Shown here piece after piece: positions 1 through 8,416 of a stretch of DNA of 10,637 bases. This DNA comes from Yinghuangia elevatio (GTDB lineage: Bacteria; Actinomycetota; Actinomycetes; Streptomycetales; Streptomycetaceae). Location: positions 1-10,637 of the forward strand of contig NZ_JBEZFP010000213.1 of the NCBI RefSeq assembly GCF_040649515.1, given 5' to 3'. Positions within the stretch are counted from its first letter, which is position 1, and every line of letters begins with the position of its first letter. Position numbers and translations under genes: made by a program. The notes under the pieces are model-generated. The model saw only the letters and a program-made list of their open reading frames with translations. It had not been told where the DNA came from and made no database searches.

Positions 1-35
1 GGGGGCCCCCCCCGCGTTGGGCGCGCCGGGCCCCC
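1..35 (-). terminator. Possible hairpin terminator after the EF-G gene
   Basis: Bases 1-8 and 28-35 are perfect reverse complements, giving an 8-bp all-GC stem around a 19-base loop. It lies 25 bases beyond the EF-G stop codon in the direction of transcription. There is no U-tract, which is common for actinomycete terminators. The window edge cuts off the context, so this is tentative. Confidence 0.4.
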
Positions 36-59
36 GCCCCCGCTGCCTGCCCTCGGCCG

Positions 60-2171
<2,112 letters not shown>

Positions 2172-2699
2172 GACTGTGCTCTTCTCCAGGTGAGATGGGG
2201 TGTTTTCGGGCAGGCGGAAGCCCGTCCCGAGGGTTCGGCCCCGCGCGGGCATGCCGAAGGACGGCACGTGGCCGGGGATGGGAATGCGCCCGAGGGCAGC
2301 GGGCAACGCCCGTGCTGTCCTGGGGGCTTCAGGAGTCGGTACGTCGGGTCGCTGACGACACGTGAGAACGCCGTGGGCGCGCGGAATTGCGTACCAGGAG
2401 CGGGGTCAAGGCCGCGGTCGGCGTGAACTCCCGGAGCGGGTAGCGCGAACCGAGACCGTGGTCACGGTCGCGGTCGGTGTCATGCTCCGGTGTGAGTCGT
2501 CACGACCCGGCGCGATCGGGCCAACGGCCCTTCCACGGCTCCCTGTTTGTGGAGACGTGCGCGACACGGGGGCGCGTGCCGACAATTCGGCACCGCCTGT
2601 CACTCCGTGTGGTGATGGTCGCGCGCATGGGGTCAACGTAGATCGCCGGAAGCGTCGCCGTCACCTGGTTTTCCGACCGCGCGGAGCGGGCCGTACCGG
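2172..2699. other. Gene-free stretch upstream of the EF-G gene
   Basis: This 528-base gap holds no reading frame that looks like a protein. It lies downstream of the LysR gene and upstream of the EF-G gene, both leftward, so it should carry the LysR transcript end and the EF-G promoter and leader. I see several short inverted repeats: 2207-2224 (5-bp arms, just before the EF-G ribosome binding site), 2300-2312 and 2518-2530 (5-bp arms, each with an AAC spacer), and a stronger one at 2454-2469. No clear -35/-10 pair is visible on the minus strand. Confidence 0.5.
2454..2469. promoter_or_regulatory. Operator-like 16-bp palindrome (GACCGTG-GT-CACGGTC)
   Basis: Two perfect 7-base arms flank a 2-base centre, the geometry of a dimeric repressor site. 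It lies about 283 bases upstream of the EF-G start. Its right arm runs into a short CGGTCG tandem. No binding protein can be named; the nearest regulator gene here is LysR-type, whose usual T-N11-A site is different. Confidence 0.35.
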
Positions 2700-3587
2700 T
2701 CACGCCCGTCCGGCGACGACGTCGCGCGCCGAGGCCACGAAGGCGTCGACGACCGGCCCCGACGACGCCGGGTCCCACGCCAGGTCGATGCGCAGCGGCT
2801 CGGTGTCGGCGAGACGCACCCACACGATGTCGGGCCGGGCGTAGAAGGCCGCCATCGACTCCGGGGCGATCGACGCGCCCTGTCCCGAGGCGACGTTCTC
2901 CAACATCTCCTCGGCGTTGTGGTTCTCCGCGCCCCAACGCACCTCGCTTCCGTCCGGACGCGGGTCCACCGCCCACCAGCGGACCCACTCACGAGGGGCC
3001 TGCCGCGTCCAGGCAAGTGGCACGTCGCGGATCTGACCCAAAGTCAGTTCCGGTTCCCCGGCCAGCGGATGGTCCACGGGCAGGGCGATCACCCGTTGCT
3101 CCTCCGCGAGTCGCAGTGATGCGAGGCCGGTGAGGTCGTTGGGCTGCCAGACGTACGCCGCGTCGACTTCGCCCGCACGCAGCGCCGGCACCTCGCTGCC
3201 CCAGTTGTAGCGCTTGAGCTCGAGCTCGACACCCGGCCGCAGTTCGGCGAAGCGGGCGCGGATGCGCGGCCCGAGCGTGCCCGCCCCGCTGGCCTGGAAG
3301 CCGAGGCGCAGGCGCCCGGCGTCGCCGGTCGCGTGGCTGCGCGCGACCTCGGCGAACTGGTCGGCGGCCCGGAGCGTGCGGCGTGCGTAGGGCAGCAGGT
3401 CCCGGCCCGCGTCGGTCGGCTCCATGCCGCGCGAATGGCGCGTGAAGAGCGTGACCCCGAGCTCGCGCTCGAGCTGCCGGATCGCGTGGCTCAGCGACGG
3501 CTGGCTGATGAAGAGCGTCTCGGCGGCCCGTCCGACATGCTTCGTCTCGGCCACCGCGGCGAAGTAGCGCAGCTCCCTGAGGTCCAT
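2700..3587 (-). CDS. LysR-family transcriptional regulator
   Basis: A 295-residue LysR-type regulator of normal family length. The N-terminal winged helix-turn-helix is clear: MDLRELRYFAAVAE at the start, the recognition region around residues 18-37 (VGRAAETLFISQPSLSHAIR), then LERELGVTLFTRHSRG and PTDAGRDLLPYARR. Residues from about 92 to 290 form the periplasmic-binding-protein-like effector domain, opening with RLRLGFQASGAGTL. Such proteins bind DNA as tetramers and switch on or off with a small-molecule ligand. It is divergent from an MFS exporter with 139 bases between the starts, the usual layout for a regulator of its neighbour, and a LysR box lies 24 bases upstream of its own start, suggesting autoregulation. 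The ligand cannot be read from the sequence. The ATG at 3587 fits the conserved family N-terminus; the ribosome binding site (GTGGGG) is weak. Confidence 0.94.
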   Translation of the reverse strand: MDLRELRYFAAVAETKHVGRAAETLFISQPSLSHAIRQLERELGVTLFTRHSRGMEPTDAGRDLLPYARRTLRAADQFAEVARSHATGDAGRLRLGFQASGAGTLGPRIRARFAELRPGVELELKRYNWGSEVPALRAGEVDAAYVWQPNDLTGLASLRLAEEQRVIALPVDHPLAGEPELTLGQIRDVPLAWTRQAPREWVRWWAVDPRPDGSEVRWGAENHNAEEMLENVASGQGASIAPESMAAFYARPDIVWVRLADTEPLRIDLAWDPASSGPVVDAFVASARDVVAGRA

Positions 3588-3610
3588 GGAACCCCACGCT
3601 ACCTGCGGTC

Positions 3611-3625
3611 ATAGACGCGGTCTAT
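3611..3625. promoter_or_regulatory. LysR box (ATAG-N7-CTAT, T-N11-A)
   Basis: The sequence ATAGACGCGGTCTAT is a perfect inverted repeat with 6-base arms around GCG. It matches the T-N11-A rule of LysR-type regulators, with T at 3612 and A at 3624. It lies in the divergent gap, 24 bases from the LysR start and about 100 bases from the exporter start, so one bound regulator could control both promoters. The AT-rich ends stand out against the GC-rich surroundings. Confidence 0.75.
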
Positions 3626-3726
3626 CGACTGTTCGGGAGCCGGTCTTGGACCCGGGCCCGGCCGTGCGGCGAAGGTCGTACCAGCCCCGACGAACGCATC
3701 GGGGATTTTCCGAAGGGCTCCCCCTC

Positions 3727-5166
3727 ATGTCTGTCGACACCGTGCTGCGCGAGACCTCCACGACGAAGACCGCCGTTGCCCCCGCGGTCGCGGTGACCTC
3801 CGCTCCGCGGCGGGCCCGCTGGGTGGCGCTCGCCGTGGTGTCCGCCGTCAACGCCCTGGACTCGGCCGGATTCGCGGTCGCCAACACCGCGCTACCCGAC
3901 ATCGACCGGTCGCTCGGCCTGGGCCCGACGCTGGTGCCCTGGGTCATGACGGTGTACGCCCTGACATTCGCCGGCTTCCTGCTGTTCGGCGGACGGGCCG
4001 CGGACGTCCTGGGGCGCCGCCGGATGCTGCTCGCCGGAGTCACCGTCTACGCGGCCGGCGCGGCGGCGTCCGCATTCGCCCCCACCGGGGCGGTTCTCAT
4101 CGCCGGCCGCGGACTCCAGGGAGTCGGCGCGGCGCTGAGCGGACCTCCGGCTCTGGCGCTCATCGCGTCGATCTTCACCGACGCCCGCGAACGTGCCACC
4201 GCTATGGGCATCTACGTGGCGGTCAGTGCCTCCAGCTTTTCCGCGGCACTGGTGTTCGGCGGGGTCATGACCTCGGCCGCGGGCTGGCGGGCGCCGTTCC
4301 TCGCGCTGCTCGTCATCGCGTCAGTTGTCGCGGTCGTGGGCGCCAAGGTGCTGCCGCGCGACGCGGAGCGTACGCGGGGCAGTCTCGACATCCCCGGCGC
4401 GACGCTGATCACGGGCGGTCTCATGGCACTCGTGTACGGGGTCGGCCAGGCCGAGCACGCGTCGTTCACGGCGGCGAAGGTGCTCGTGCCGGTCGCCGTC
4501 GCAGTGGTCCTGCTTGTGGGCTTCGTGGCCCGCGAACACCTGGCGGCGCAACCGCTGTTGCCCCTCGGGCTGCTGCGCATCCCCACCGTGCGCGCCGCGA
4601 CCGTCTCCGGCGTCGTCTTCTACACCACCCTCGTAGGGATGCTGTTCTTCGCACCGCTGTACCTTCAGGGCGTGCGCGGCTACAGCCCGCTCATGAGCGG
4701 CCTCGCCATCGCCCCGATGGGCGCCACCGTCGCGGCCACCACCGCGGTCGCGGCCGCACTGATCGCCCGCATCGGGCAGCGCGCGACGCTGGCCCTCGGC
4801 TTCACCGTCATGGCGGGCGGACTGTCCACCTGGCTGCTGATGGGCACCGACACGAACTACTTCACGGTGCTGCTGCCCGGCTTGGTCGTGATGTCCTTCG
4901 GCCAGACGCTCACGTTCGCCGCGATGATGTCGGCGGCCCTCACCGGCGTCGACCCCGAGCGCCACGGCGTCGCGGGGGCGGTGAACATCACCGCGCAGCA
5001 GATCGGTTCGGGTCTGGGCACCGCCGTACTCGCGACCGTCGCGGCGGCGGCGACGGGGCCCGGGACCGCCGGACTCGTCGACGGCTACCGGGCGGGCATC
5101 GCCACCGCGGCCGCGATCGGCCTGCTCGGCGCGCTGTCCGCGCTCGTGCTGCTGCGCCGCCGCTGA
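3727..5166 (+). CDS. MFS multidrug exporter, DHA2 (EmrB/QacA) family
   Basis: A 479-residue integral membrane protein of the major facilitator superfamily, expected to export drugs or other small molecules in exchange for protons. A hydrophilic N-terminal tail of about 30 residues precedes the first membrane helix (WVALAVVSAVNALDSAGFAVANTALPDI, the family D1-type motif). Motif A is GGRAADVLGRRRM (88-100) and the antiporter motif C region is GRGLQGVGAALSGPPAL (127-142). The length and many hydrophobic stretches suit the 14-helix DHA2 group. The start is the ATG at 3727, with GAAGGG 9 bases upstream; the frame is open to 3586 but the extra residues are not membrane-protein-like and cover the LysR box. 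It is divergent from the LysR regulator, which probably controls it. The gene ends before a strong terminator. The substrate is unknown. Confidence 0.93.
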   Translation: MSVDTVLRETSTTKTAVAPAVAVTSAPRRARWVALAVVSAVNALDSAGFAVANTALPDIDRSLGLGPTLVPWVMTVYALTFAGFLLFGGRAADVLGRRRMLLAGVTVYAAGAAASAFAPTGAVLIAGRGLQGVGAALSGPPALALIASIFTDARERATAMGIYVAVSASSFSAALVFGGVMTSAAGWRAPFLALLVIASVVAVVGAKVLPRDAERTRGSLDIPGATLITGGLMALVYGVGQAEHASFTAAKVLVPVAVAVVLLVGFVAREHLAAQPLLPLGLLRIPTVRAATVSGVVFYTTLVGMLFFAPLYLQGVRGYSPLMSGLAIAPMGATVAATTAVAAALIARIGQRATLALGFTVMAGGLSTWLLMGTDTNYFTVLLPGLVVMSFGQTLTFAAMMSAALTGVDPERHGVAGAVNITAQQIGSGLGTAVLATVAAAATGPGTAGLVDGYRAGIATAAAIGLLGALSALVLLRRR

Positions 5167-5186
5167 GCGGCGCGGGCGCGGGGACG

Positions 5187-5237
5187 GACACGGGAGTTCG
5201 GGCACGCCGGGGGACCGGCACACCGAACTCCCGTGTC
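5187..5237. terminator. Bidirectional terminator between convergent genes
   Basis: Bases 5187-5201 and 5223-5237 are perfect 15-bp reverse complements (GACACGGGAGTTCGG and its partner). Inside the 21-base loop a second 5-bp stem pairs 5206-5210 with 5215-5219. The stem starts 20 bases after the exporter stop, and its right arm reaches into the stop codon of the convergent DUF2199 gene (5236-5238). A stem this long can stop transcription from both sides. Confidence 0.85.
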
Positions 5238-5763
5238 AGCGTTGCCCGTGGTACTGGTCGTGCCAGGACTCCAGGAGCCAGCCGAAGGTGTCCGGCGGAC
5301 GCGACACCGCGAGGCGGGCGATCTCGCAGACCCGCGCGGGCGTCATGCCGCGGCGCTGCTCGACGGCGAGGGGGTGCGCGGGGTCGACCGGGGTGAACAG
5401 CGCGGCCTGTCCGGAACGCCGGCGGATCGAGACCGGCGGCTCCTTGGTCCAGGGGTCGTACGGCAGCCGGTTCGCCAGCACGGCGTCGCCCGAGATGGTC
5501 GGCCCCCAGGTCGGGACCCGGTACGTCTGCACCCACACGTCCCACGTGAACACCTCGTCCAGCGACGGGACGGGGATCTCGATCGAACCGCGCAGGAAGT
5601 CCCCCACACCCTCGATCTCGCAGCCCCACAAACTGAGGTAGCTGGCCATCTCGTGGGCGGCCATGGCCCCCGACCACTCGTCCGGAGCCTCGAAACGGTG
5701 CACCAGCGGTGCTTCGTGCGGCTCGCCGCAGACCTCGCACTGGAAGCTCAGCTCGTTCGCCAT
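5236..5763 (-). CDS. DUF2199 domain protein
   Basis: A 175-residue soluble protein that I recognise as DUF2199, a family without a known function. It opens with a CxxC pair (C9 and C12 in CEVCGEPH), suggesting half of a zinc-ribbon-like site. The family hallmarks follow: LRGSIEIPV (58-66), FTWDVWV (72-78) and HPLAVEQRRGMT (130-141). A C-terminal tail of about 20 residues (PDTFGWLLESWHDQYHGQR) may be lineage-specific. There is no signal peptide or membrane helix. The start is the ATG at 5763, with AGGG 7 bases upstream. It is divergent from the methyltransferase (70-base gap) and convergent with the exporter, so it is probably a single-gene transcript. Nothing in the context gives its role. 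Confidence 0.85.
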   Translation of the reverse strand: MANELSFQCEVCGEPHEAPLVHRFEAPDEWSGAMAAHEMASYLSLWGCEIEGVGDFLRGSIEIPVPSLDEVFTWDVWVQTYRVPTWGPTISGDAVLANRLPYDPWTKEPPVSIRRRSGQAALFTPVDPAHPLAVEQRRGMTPARVCEIARLAVSRPPDTFGWLLESWHDQYHGQR

Positions 5764-5833
5764 GTCGCCACCCTAGGCCCGTATCGTCACTCGTTCGGGC
5801 AGTCCCGGGCGACAAAGGTACGGAGCACACGGT

Positions 5834-6550
5834 ATGAAGCACAACGAAAACGACAAGGCGCTCGAAGACCGGCAGCGGCAGATGGCGGCCGCGTTCTGGG
5901 ATCACGAGTATGCGCAGGACCGCTTCGCCGACCTGCCGCCGGACCCTTTCGTCACCGACATCCTGGGCGCGGCATGGGCGCACGGCCTGCTGCCCGGCCC
6001 CGGGATCTACATCGGCGTCGGCAACGGCCGCAACTACTTCCCGCTTGTCGAAGGCGGCCTGGACCTCGTCGGCCTGGACATCTCGACGGTCGGCCTCGCC
6101 GCGATCCGAAAGCGCGCACCCGGGCACTACGCGCGCCTGGTGCACGGCGACCTGTCCGTGCTGCCCGCCGGGGAGACCTTCCCGGTCGTCATCGGCCTCA
6201 ACGTGTTCCACCACGGCGACCGCGACACCGCGTACGCGCACATCCGCGCCGCACTCGAAGTCGTCGCGCCGGGCGGCCTGTTCTGCATCCGGGTCAACGC
6301 GGTGGGCACCACTCCCGGCCGCCCGTCCGAGGTCGCCGCGGAGTACGACGACGGGTCCGTGACGCGCCGCTACCTCCCCGAGGACGGCATGCCGCCGCTC
6401 CTGTCCCACTTCTTCACGTCGGCGGCCCTGACTGGCCTCCTGGCGGCGTACGAGCCCGTCCTCCCTCTGACCCTCGACGACACCGACATCGCCACCGGTC
6501 GTCCGGGCGATTGGCGGCGCTGGCAAGGTGTCTACCGTCGGCCCGCATGA
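5834..6550 (+). CDS. Class I SAM-dependent methyltransferase
   Basis: A 238-residue cytoplasmic enzyme expected to move a methyl group from S-adenosylmethionine to a small acceptor. The Rossmann-like core is readable: motif I YIGVGNGR (59-66), the acidic residue ending strand 2 in VGLDIS (D82), motif III HGDLSVLP (104-111) and VVAPGGLF (143-150). Residues 1-40 form a charged helical lead with FWDHEYAQDRF. The glycine motif is IGVGNGR rather than the commoner DxGCGxG, so its first acidic residue is absent. The start is the ATG at 5834 with GGAG 8 bases upstream. The next gene follows after 44 bases in the same direction, so the two probably share a transcript. The methyl acceptor cannot be inferred. 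Confidence 0.88.
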   Translation: MKHNENDKALEDRQRQMAAAFWDHEYAQDRFADLPPDPFVTDILGAAWAHGLLPGPGIYIGVGNGRNYFPLVEGGLDLVGLDISTVGLAAIRKRAPGHYARLVHGDLSVLPAGETFPVVIGLNVFHHGDRDTAYAHIRAALEVVAPGGLFCIRVNAVGTTPGRPSEVAAEYDDGSVTRRYLPEDGMPPLLSHFFTSAALTGLLAAYEPVLPLTLDDTDIATGRPGDWRRWQGVYRRPA

Positions 6551-6594
6551 CAGGGCACGGGTCGGCACGGACACACGGAAAAGAGCGACGCACC

Positions 6595-7575
6595 ATGGTC
6601 AACGTCGGAATCTATTTCGACCTGCGCAACCCGGAGCCGGCCCGCCGCAATTGGGCGGACCTCTACGCCTTCACCCTCGAACTGTGCGAGGAGGCCGACC
6701 GCCTCGGCGTCCACTCGATCTGGCTCACCGAGCACCACCGCTTCGAAGACGGGTACCTCCCGCAGCCGCTGACCATGGCCGCGGCCGTCGCCGCCCGTAC
6801 CCGCAACGCCCGCATCGGTACCGGCGTCACCATCGCACCCCTCCGCCACGCGGCCCACCTCGCCGAGGAGGCCGCGATTGTCGACCTCGTCAGCGGCGGC
6901 CGCCTCGAACTCGGCCTCGGCACCGGCTACCGCATACCGGAGTACGCCCTCTTCGACGCGGACGACGCGTACCGCACCCGCTACTCCGCCACCGACGCCC
7001 GCGCCCGCGACATCCGCCACCTCTGGGACACCGGCGCCGTCACCCCGCCCCCGGTCCAGGCCCGCCCCCGCATCTGGCTGGGCTACCAGGGCCCCCAGGG
7101 TGCCCGCCGCGCCGGCCTCCTCGGCGAGTCCCTCCTCTGCGCCAACCCGGACCTCGCCGAGCCCTACCGCGCCGGCCTCGCCGAGGGCGGCCACGACCCG
7201 GCGTCCGCCCGCATGGCCGGCCTCCTGAACGGCTGGATCACCCACGACCCCGAGCGCGACTGGCCCGAGGTCTCCACCGCCCTCGCCCGCCAGTGGGACA
7301 GCTACCACCGCCACGCGGTCGAAGGCACCGGCGCCCCGGCCCCCAAGCCCGTCAACCCCGACCGCTGGCGCGCCCGCGGCGTCAGTGCCGCCCCCGCGCA
7401 CTTCCTGCACGCCACCCCCGAGCAGGCCGCGGCCGACATCCGCGCCTACCTCGCCGGCTCCCCCGTCGAGACCGTATGGTTCTTCGCCGACCTGGGCGGC
7501 ATGCCGGAGTCCATGGCCCGCACCCACGTGACCACCCTCTGCACCGACCTGGCCCCCCTCCTCCGCGACGCCTGA
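6595..7575 (+). CDS. Luciferase-like (LLM class) flavin-dependent oxidoreductase
   Basis: A 326-residue TIM-barrel protein of the bacterial-luciferase-like monooxygenase group, whose members use reduced FMN or F420 in oxidations or hydride transfers. Landmarks: DLYAFTLELCEEADRLGVHSIWLTEHH (22-48, with the family TEHH at 45-48), then ARIGTGVTIAPLRHAAHLAEEAAIVDLVSGG (72-102) and RLELGLGTGYRIPEY. RPRIWLGYQGPQGARRAGLLGE (158-178) matches the usual R-P-I-x-I-G-G-x-x-x-x-x-x-R-R-A-A segment. The ATG at 6595 has GGAAAAGAG 9 bases upstream. It lies 44 bases after the methyltransferase, probably in one operon. Reading frames on both sides of 6595 stay open because of the GC bias, so the start rests on the ribosome binding site and family N-terminus. 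Cofactor (FMN or F420) and substrate are not decidable here. Confidence 0.9.
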   Translation: MVNVGIYFDLRNPEPARRNWADLYAFTLELCEEADRLGVHSIWLTEHHRFEDGYLPQPLTMAAAVAARTRNARIGTGVTIAPLRHAAHLAEEAAIVDLVSGGRLELGLGTGYRIPEYALFDADDAYRTRYSATDARARDIRHLWDTGAVTPPPVQARPRIWLGYQGPQGARRAGLLGESLLCANPDLAEPYRAGLAEGGHDPASARMAGLLNGWITHDPERDWPEVSTALARQWDSYHRHAVEGTGAPAPKPVNPDRWRARGVSAAPAHFLHATPEQAAADIRAYLAGSPVETVWFFADLGGMPESMARTHVTTLCTDLAPLLRDA

Positions 7576-7591
7576 CCCCCAGCCGTCGCAC

Positions 7592-7635
7592 GCCGCCCGT
7601 CCGTCCCTTAACCGCGCACCCGGGACGGGCGCGGC
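7592..7635 (+). terminator. Possible hairpin terminator after the luciferase-like gene
   Basis: Bases 7592-7602 pair with 7623-7635, giving 11 GC-rich base pairs with a 2-base bulge and a loop of about 20 bases. It begins 17 bases after the stop codon. If real, it separates the methyltransferase/oxidoreductase transcript from dodecin. Confidence 0.5.
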
Positions 7636-7730
7636 GGGACGGGGCTGAGCGCCGCTTTCCCCGCGCGCGCCACCCCAACCTGCGCCACCGTGGAAGGACA
7701 CGCCCGCCCCCGGGACCGAGGAGCCCCCGC

Positions 7731-7946
7731 ATGTCCAACCACACCTACCGCGTCACCGAGATCGTCGGCTCGTCCCACGAAGGCATCGACGCCGCCATCA
7801 CCAACGCCATCACCCGGGCCGCCAAAACCCTCCACAACCTCGACTGGTTCGAGGTGACTCAAATCCGAGGCCAAATCACCGACGGCCAGGTAGAGCATTA
7901 CCAAGTAGGCCTGAAAGTGGGCTTCCGCCTTGACGAAACCGACTGA
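7731..7946 (+). CDS. Dodecin, flavin-binding storage protein
   Basis: A 71-residue protein with the complete dodecin sequence: HTYRVTEIVGSSHEGIDAAI (4-23) for strand 1 and the helix, NLDWFEVTQIRGQI (36-49) with the flavin-stacking tryptophan W39, and HYQVGLKVGFRLDE (57-69) with the flavin-contacting glutamine Q58. Dodecins form hollow 12-subunit shells that hold flavins (and in some bacteria coenzyme A), acting as flavin buffers. Length is normal for the family. The ATG at 7731 has GAGGAG 7 bases upstream. The 155-base gap before it contains a possible terminator, so it probably has its own promoter, although the nearby luciferase-like enzyme may also be a flavin user. The DNA of its last 13 codons is repeated in decayed form just after the stop. 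Confidence 0.95.
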   Translation: MSNHTYRVTEIVGSSHEGIDAAITNAITRAAKTLHNLDWFEVTQIRGQITDGQVEHYQVGLKVGFRLDETD

Positions 7947-7985
7947 CCAAGTGGGCCCAAAGATAGGCTTCCGCCGCGGCGAACG
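7900..7985 (+). repeat. Imperfect tandem repeat of the dodecin gene's 3' end
   Basis: The stretch starting at 7900 (last part of dodecin) recurs from 7946 with a 46-base offset. The first 7 bases are identical, and the central GGCTTCCGCC and the later CGAA also match without gaps; about three quarters of some 38 positions agree. Read in the shifted frame, the second copy gives DQVGPKIGFRRGE against dodecin YQVGLKVGFRLDE. It is downstream of the stop codon and has no start or folding partner, so it is a relic of a duplication or of a second dodecin gene. Confidence 0.65.
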
Positions 7986-8048
7986 GTCCACTCGACTGGC
8001 GGCAACTCAGTCCAACGGCGGAGAGCTCGGATGAATCACGGCTGGTGT

Positions 8049-8355
8049 CTAGCCCAGTAGCACACTCTCGGGCCCGTAAATCCCGGCACCCAGTCGGCCC
8101 ACCCAATCCGCCGCGACGTACATCTCTCCCGTCGCGTCGAGACCAAGGAACTCCCGCCCGCGCGCATGGTCGCCGATCGGTACGAAGTGCTGCCCGATCA
8201 ATGCGTCCCAGTCGACGAACCTTCCCTCTTCGACCACGCTCCTGAGCGGGTCCAACGCGAACTCCTCACGCGTCCGTGAGAAATCCGACCAACCCCACCT
8301 GCGGAAAGCTCAGTCCGCCACACTGCCGAAGAAATTCCGCTGCCGCCGCGTCTGC
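8049..8355 (-). pseudogene. Frameshifted, truncated SUKH-3-family immunity protein
   Basis: The minus strand encodes the C-terminal two thirds of a SUKH-3 protein, a family of immunity proteins that neutralise polymorphic toxins. From about 8288 down to 8049 one frame reads SDFSRTREEFALDPLRSV, EEGRFVDWDALIGQHFVPIG and EFLGLDATGEMYVAADWVGRLG. Just upstream, another frame reads ADAAAAEFLRQCGGLSFPQVG (8355-8293), which is the family's FLxxFGGL segment. The join lies at a run of four C at 8293-8296; removing one base would give FPQVGWSDFSRTREEF and restore the frame. The usual N-terminal 40-50 residues (LRAAGWxPGRxVD type) are not recognisable in any frame, so a base-call error would not explain everything. 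An ATG at 8420 overlaps the upstream gene's TGA but is in the wrong frame for the FGGL segment. Family assignment is from recalled motifs. Confidence 0.75.
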
Positions 8356-8416
8356 CGTAGACGGTCCGGAAATACGTGGACGCCCGGCAGGCGCAGGGGT
8401 TGAAGGCCTCTTGTCG

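Noticed and set aside
2172..2306. A 45-residue N-terminal extension of EF-G
   Set aside because: The open frame continues, but the family N-terminus begins at 2171, which has a good ribosome binding site; the extension has no conserved character.
2362..2844. A 160-codon plus-strand frame in the gap and over the end of the LysR gene
   Set aside because: Composition is arginine/glycine/threonine-rich with no motif, and it overlaps the certain LysR gene.
3586..3726. Upstream extension of the exporter to an earlier ATG
   Set aside because: It would cover the LysR box and the start of the divergent gene, and the added residues are basic and not membrane-like.
4321..6574. Long minus-strand frames opposite the exporter and the methyltransferase
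   Set aside because: They are low-complexity R/G/D/H-rich antisense shadows without domains. Only 5236-5763 on this strand has a recognisable protein.
6528..7730. Plus-strand frame continuous with dodecin on its 5' side
   Set aside because: The part before 7731 is proline/arginine-rich shadow of the luciferase-like gene; only the dodecin portion is real, so there is no fusion protein.
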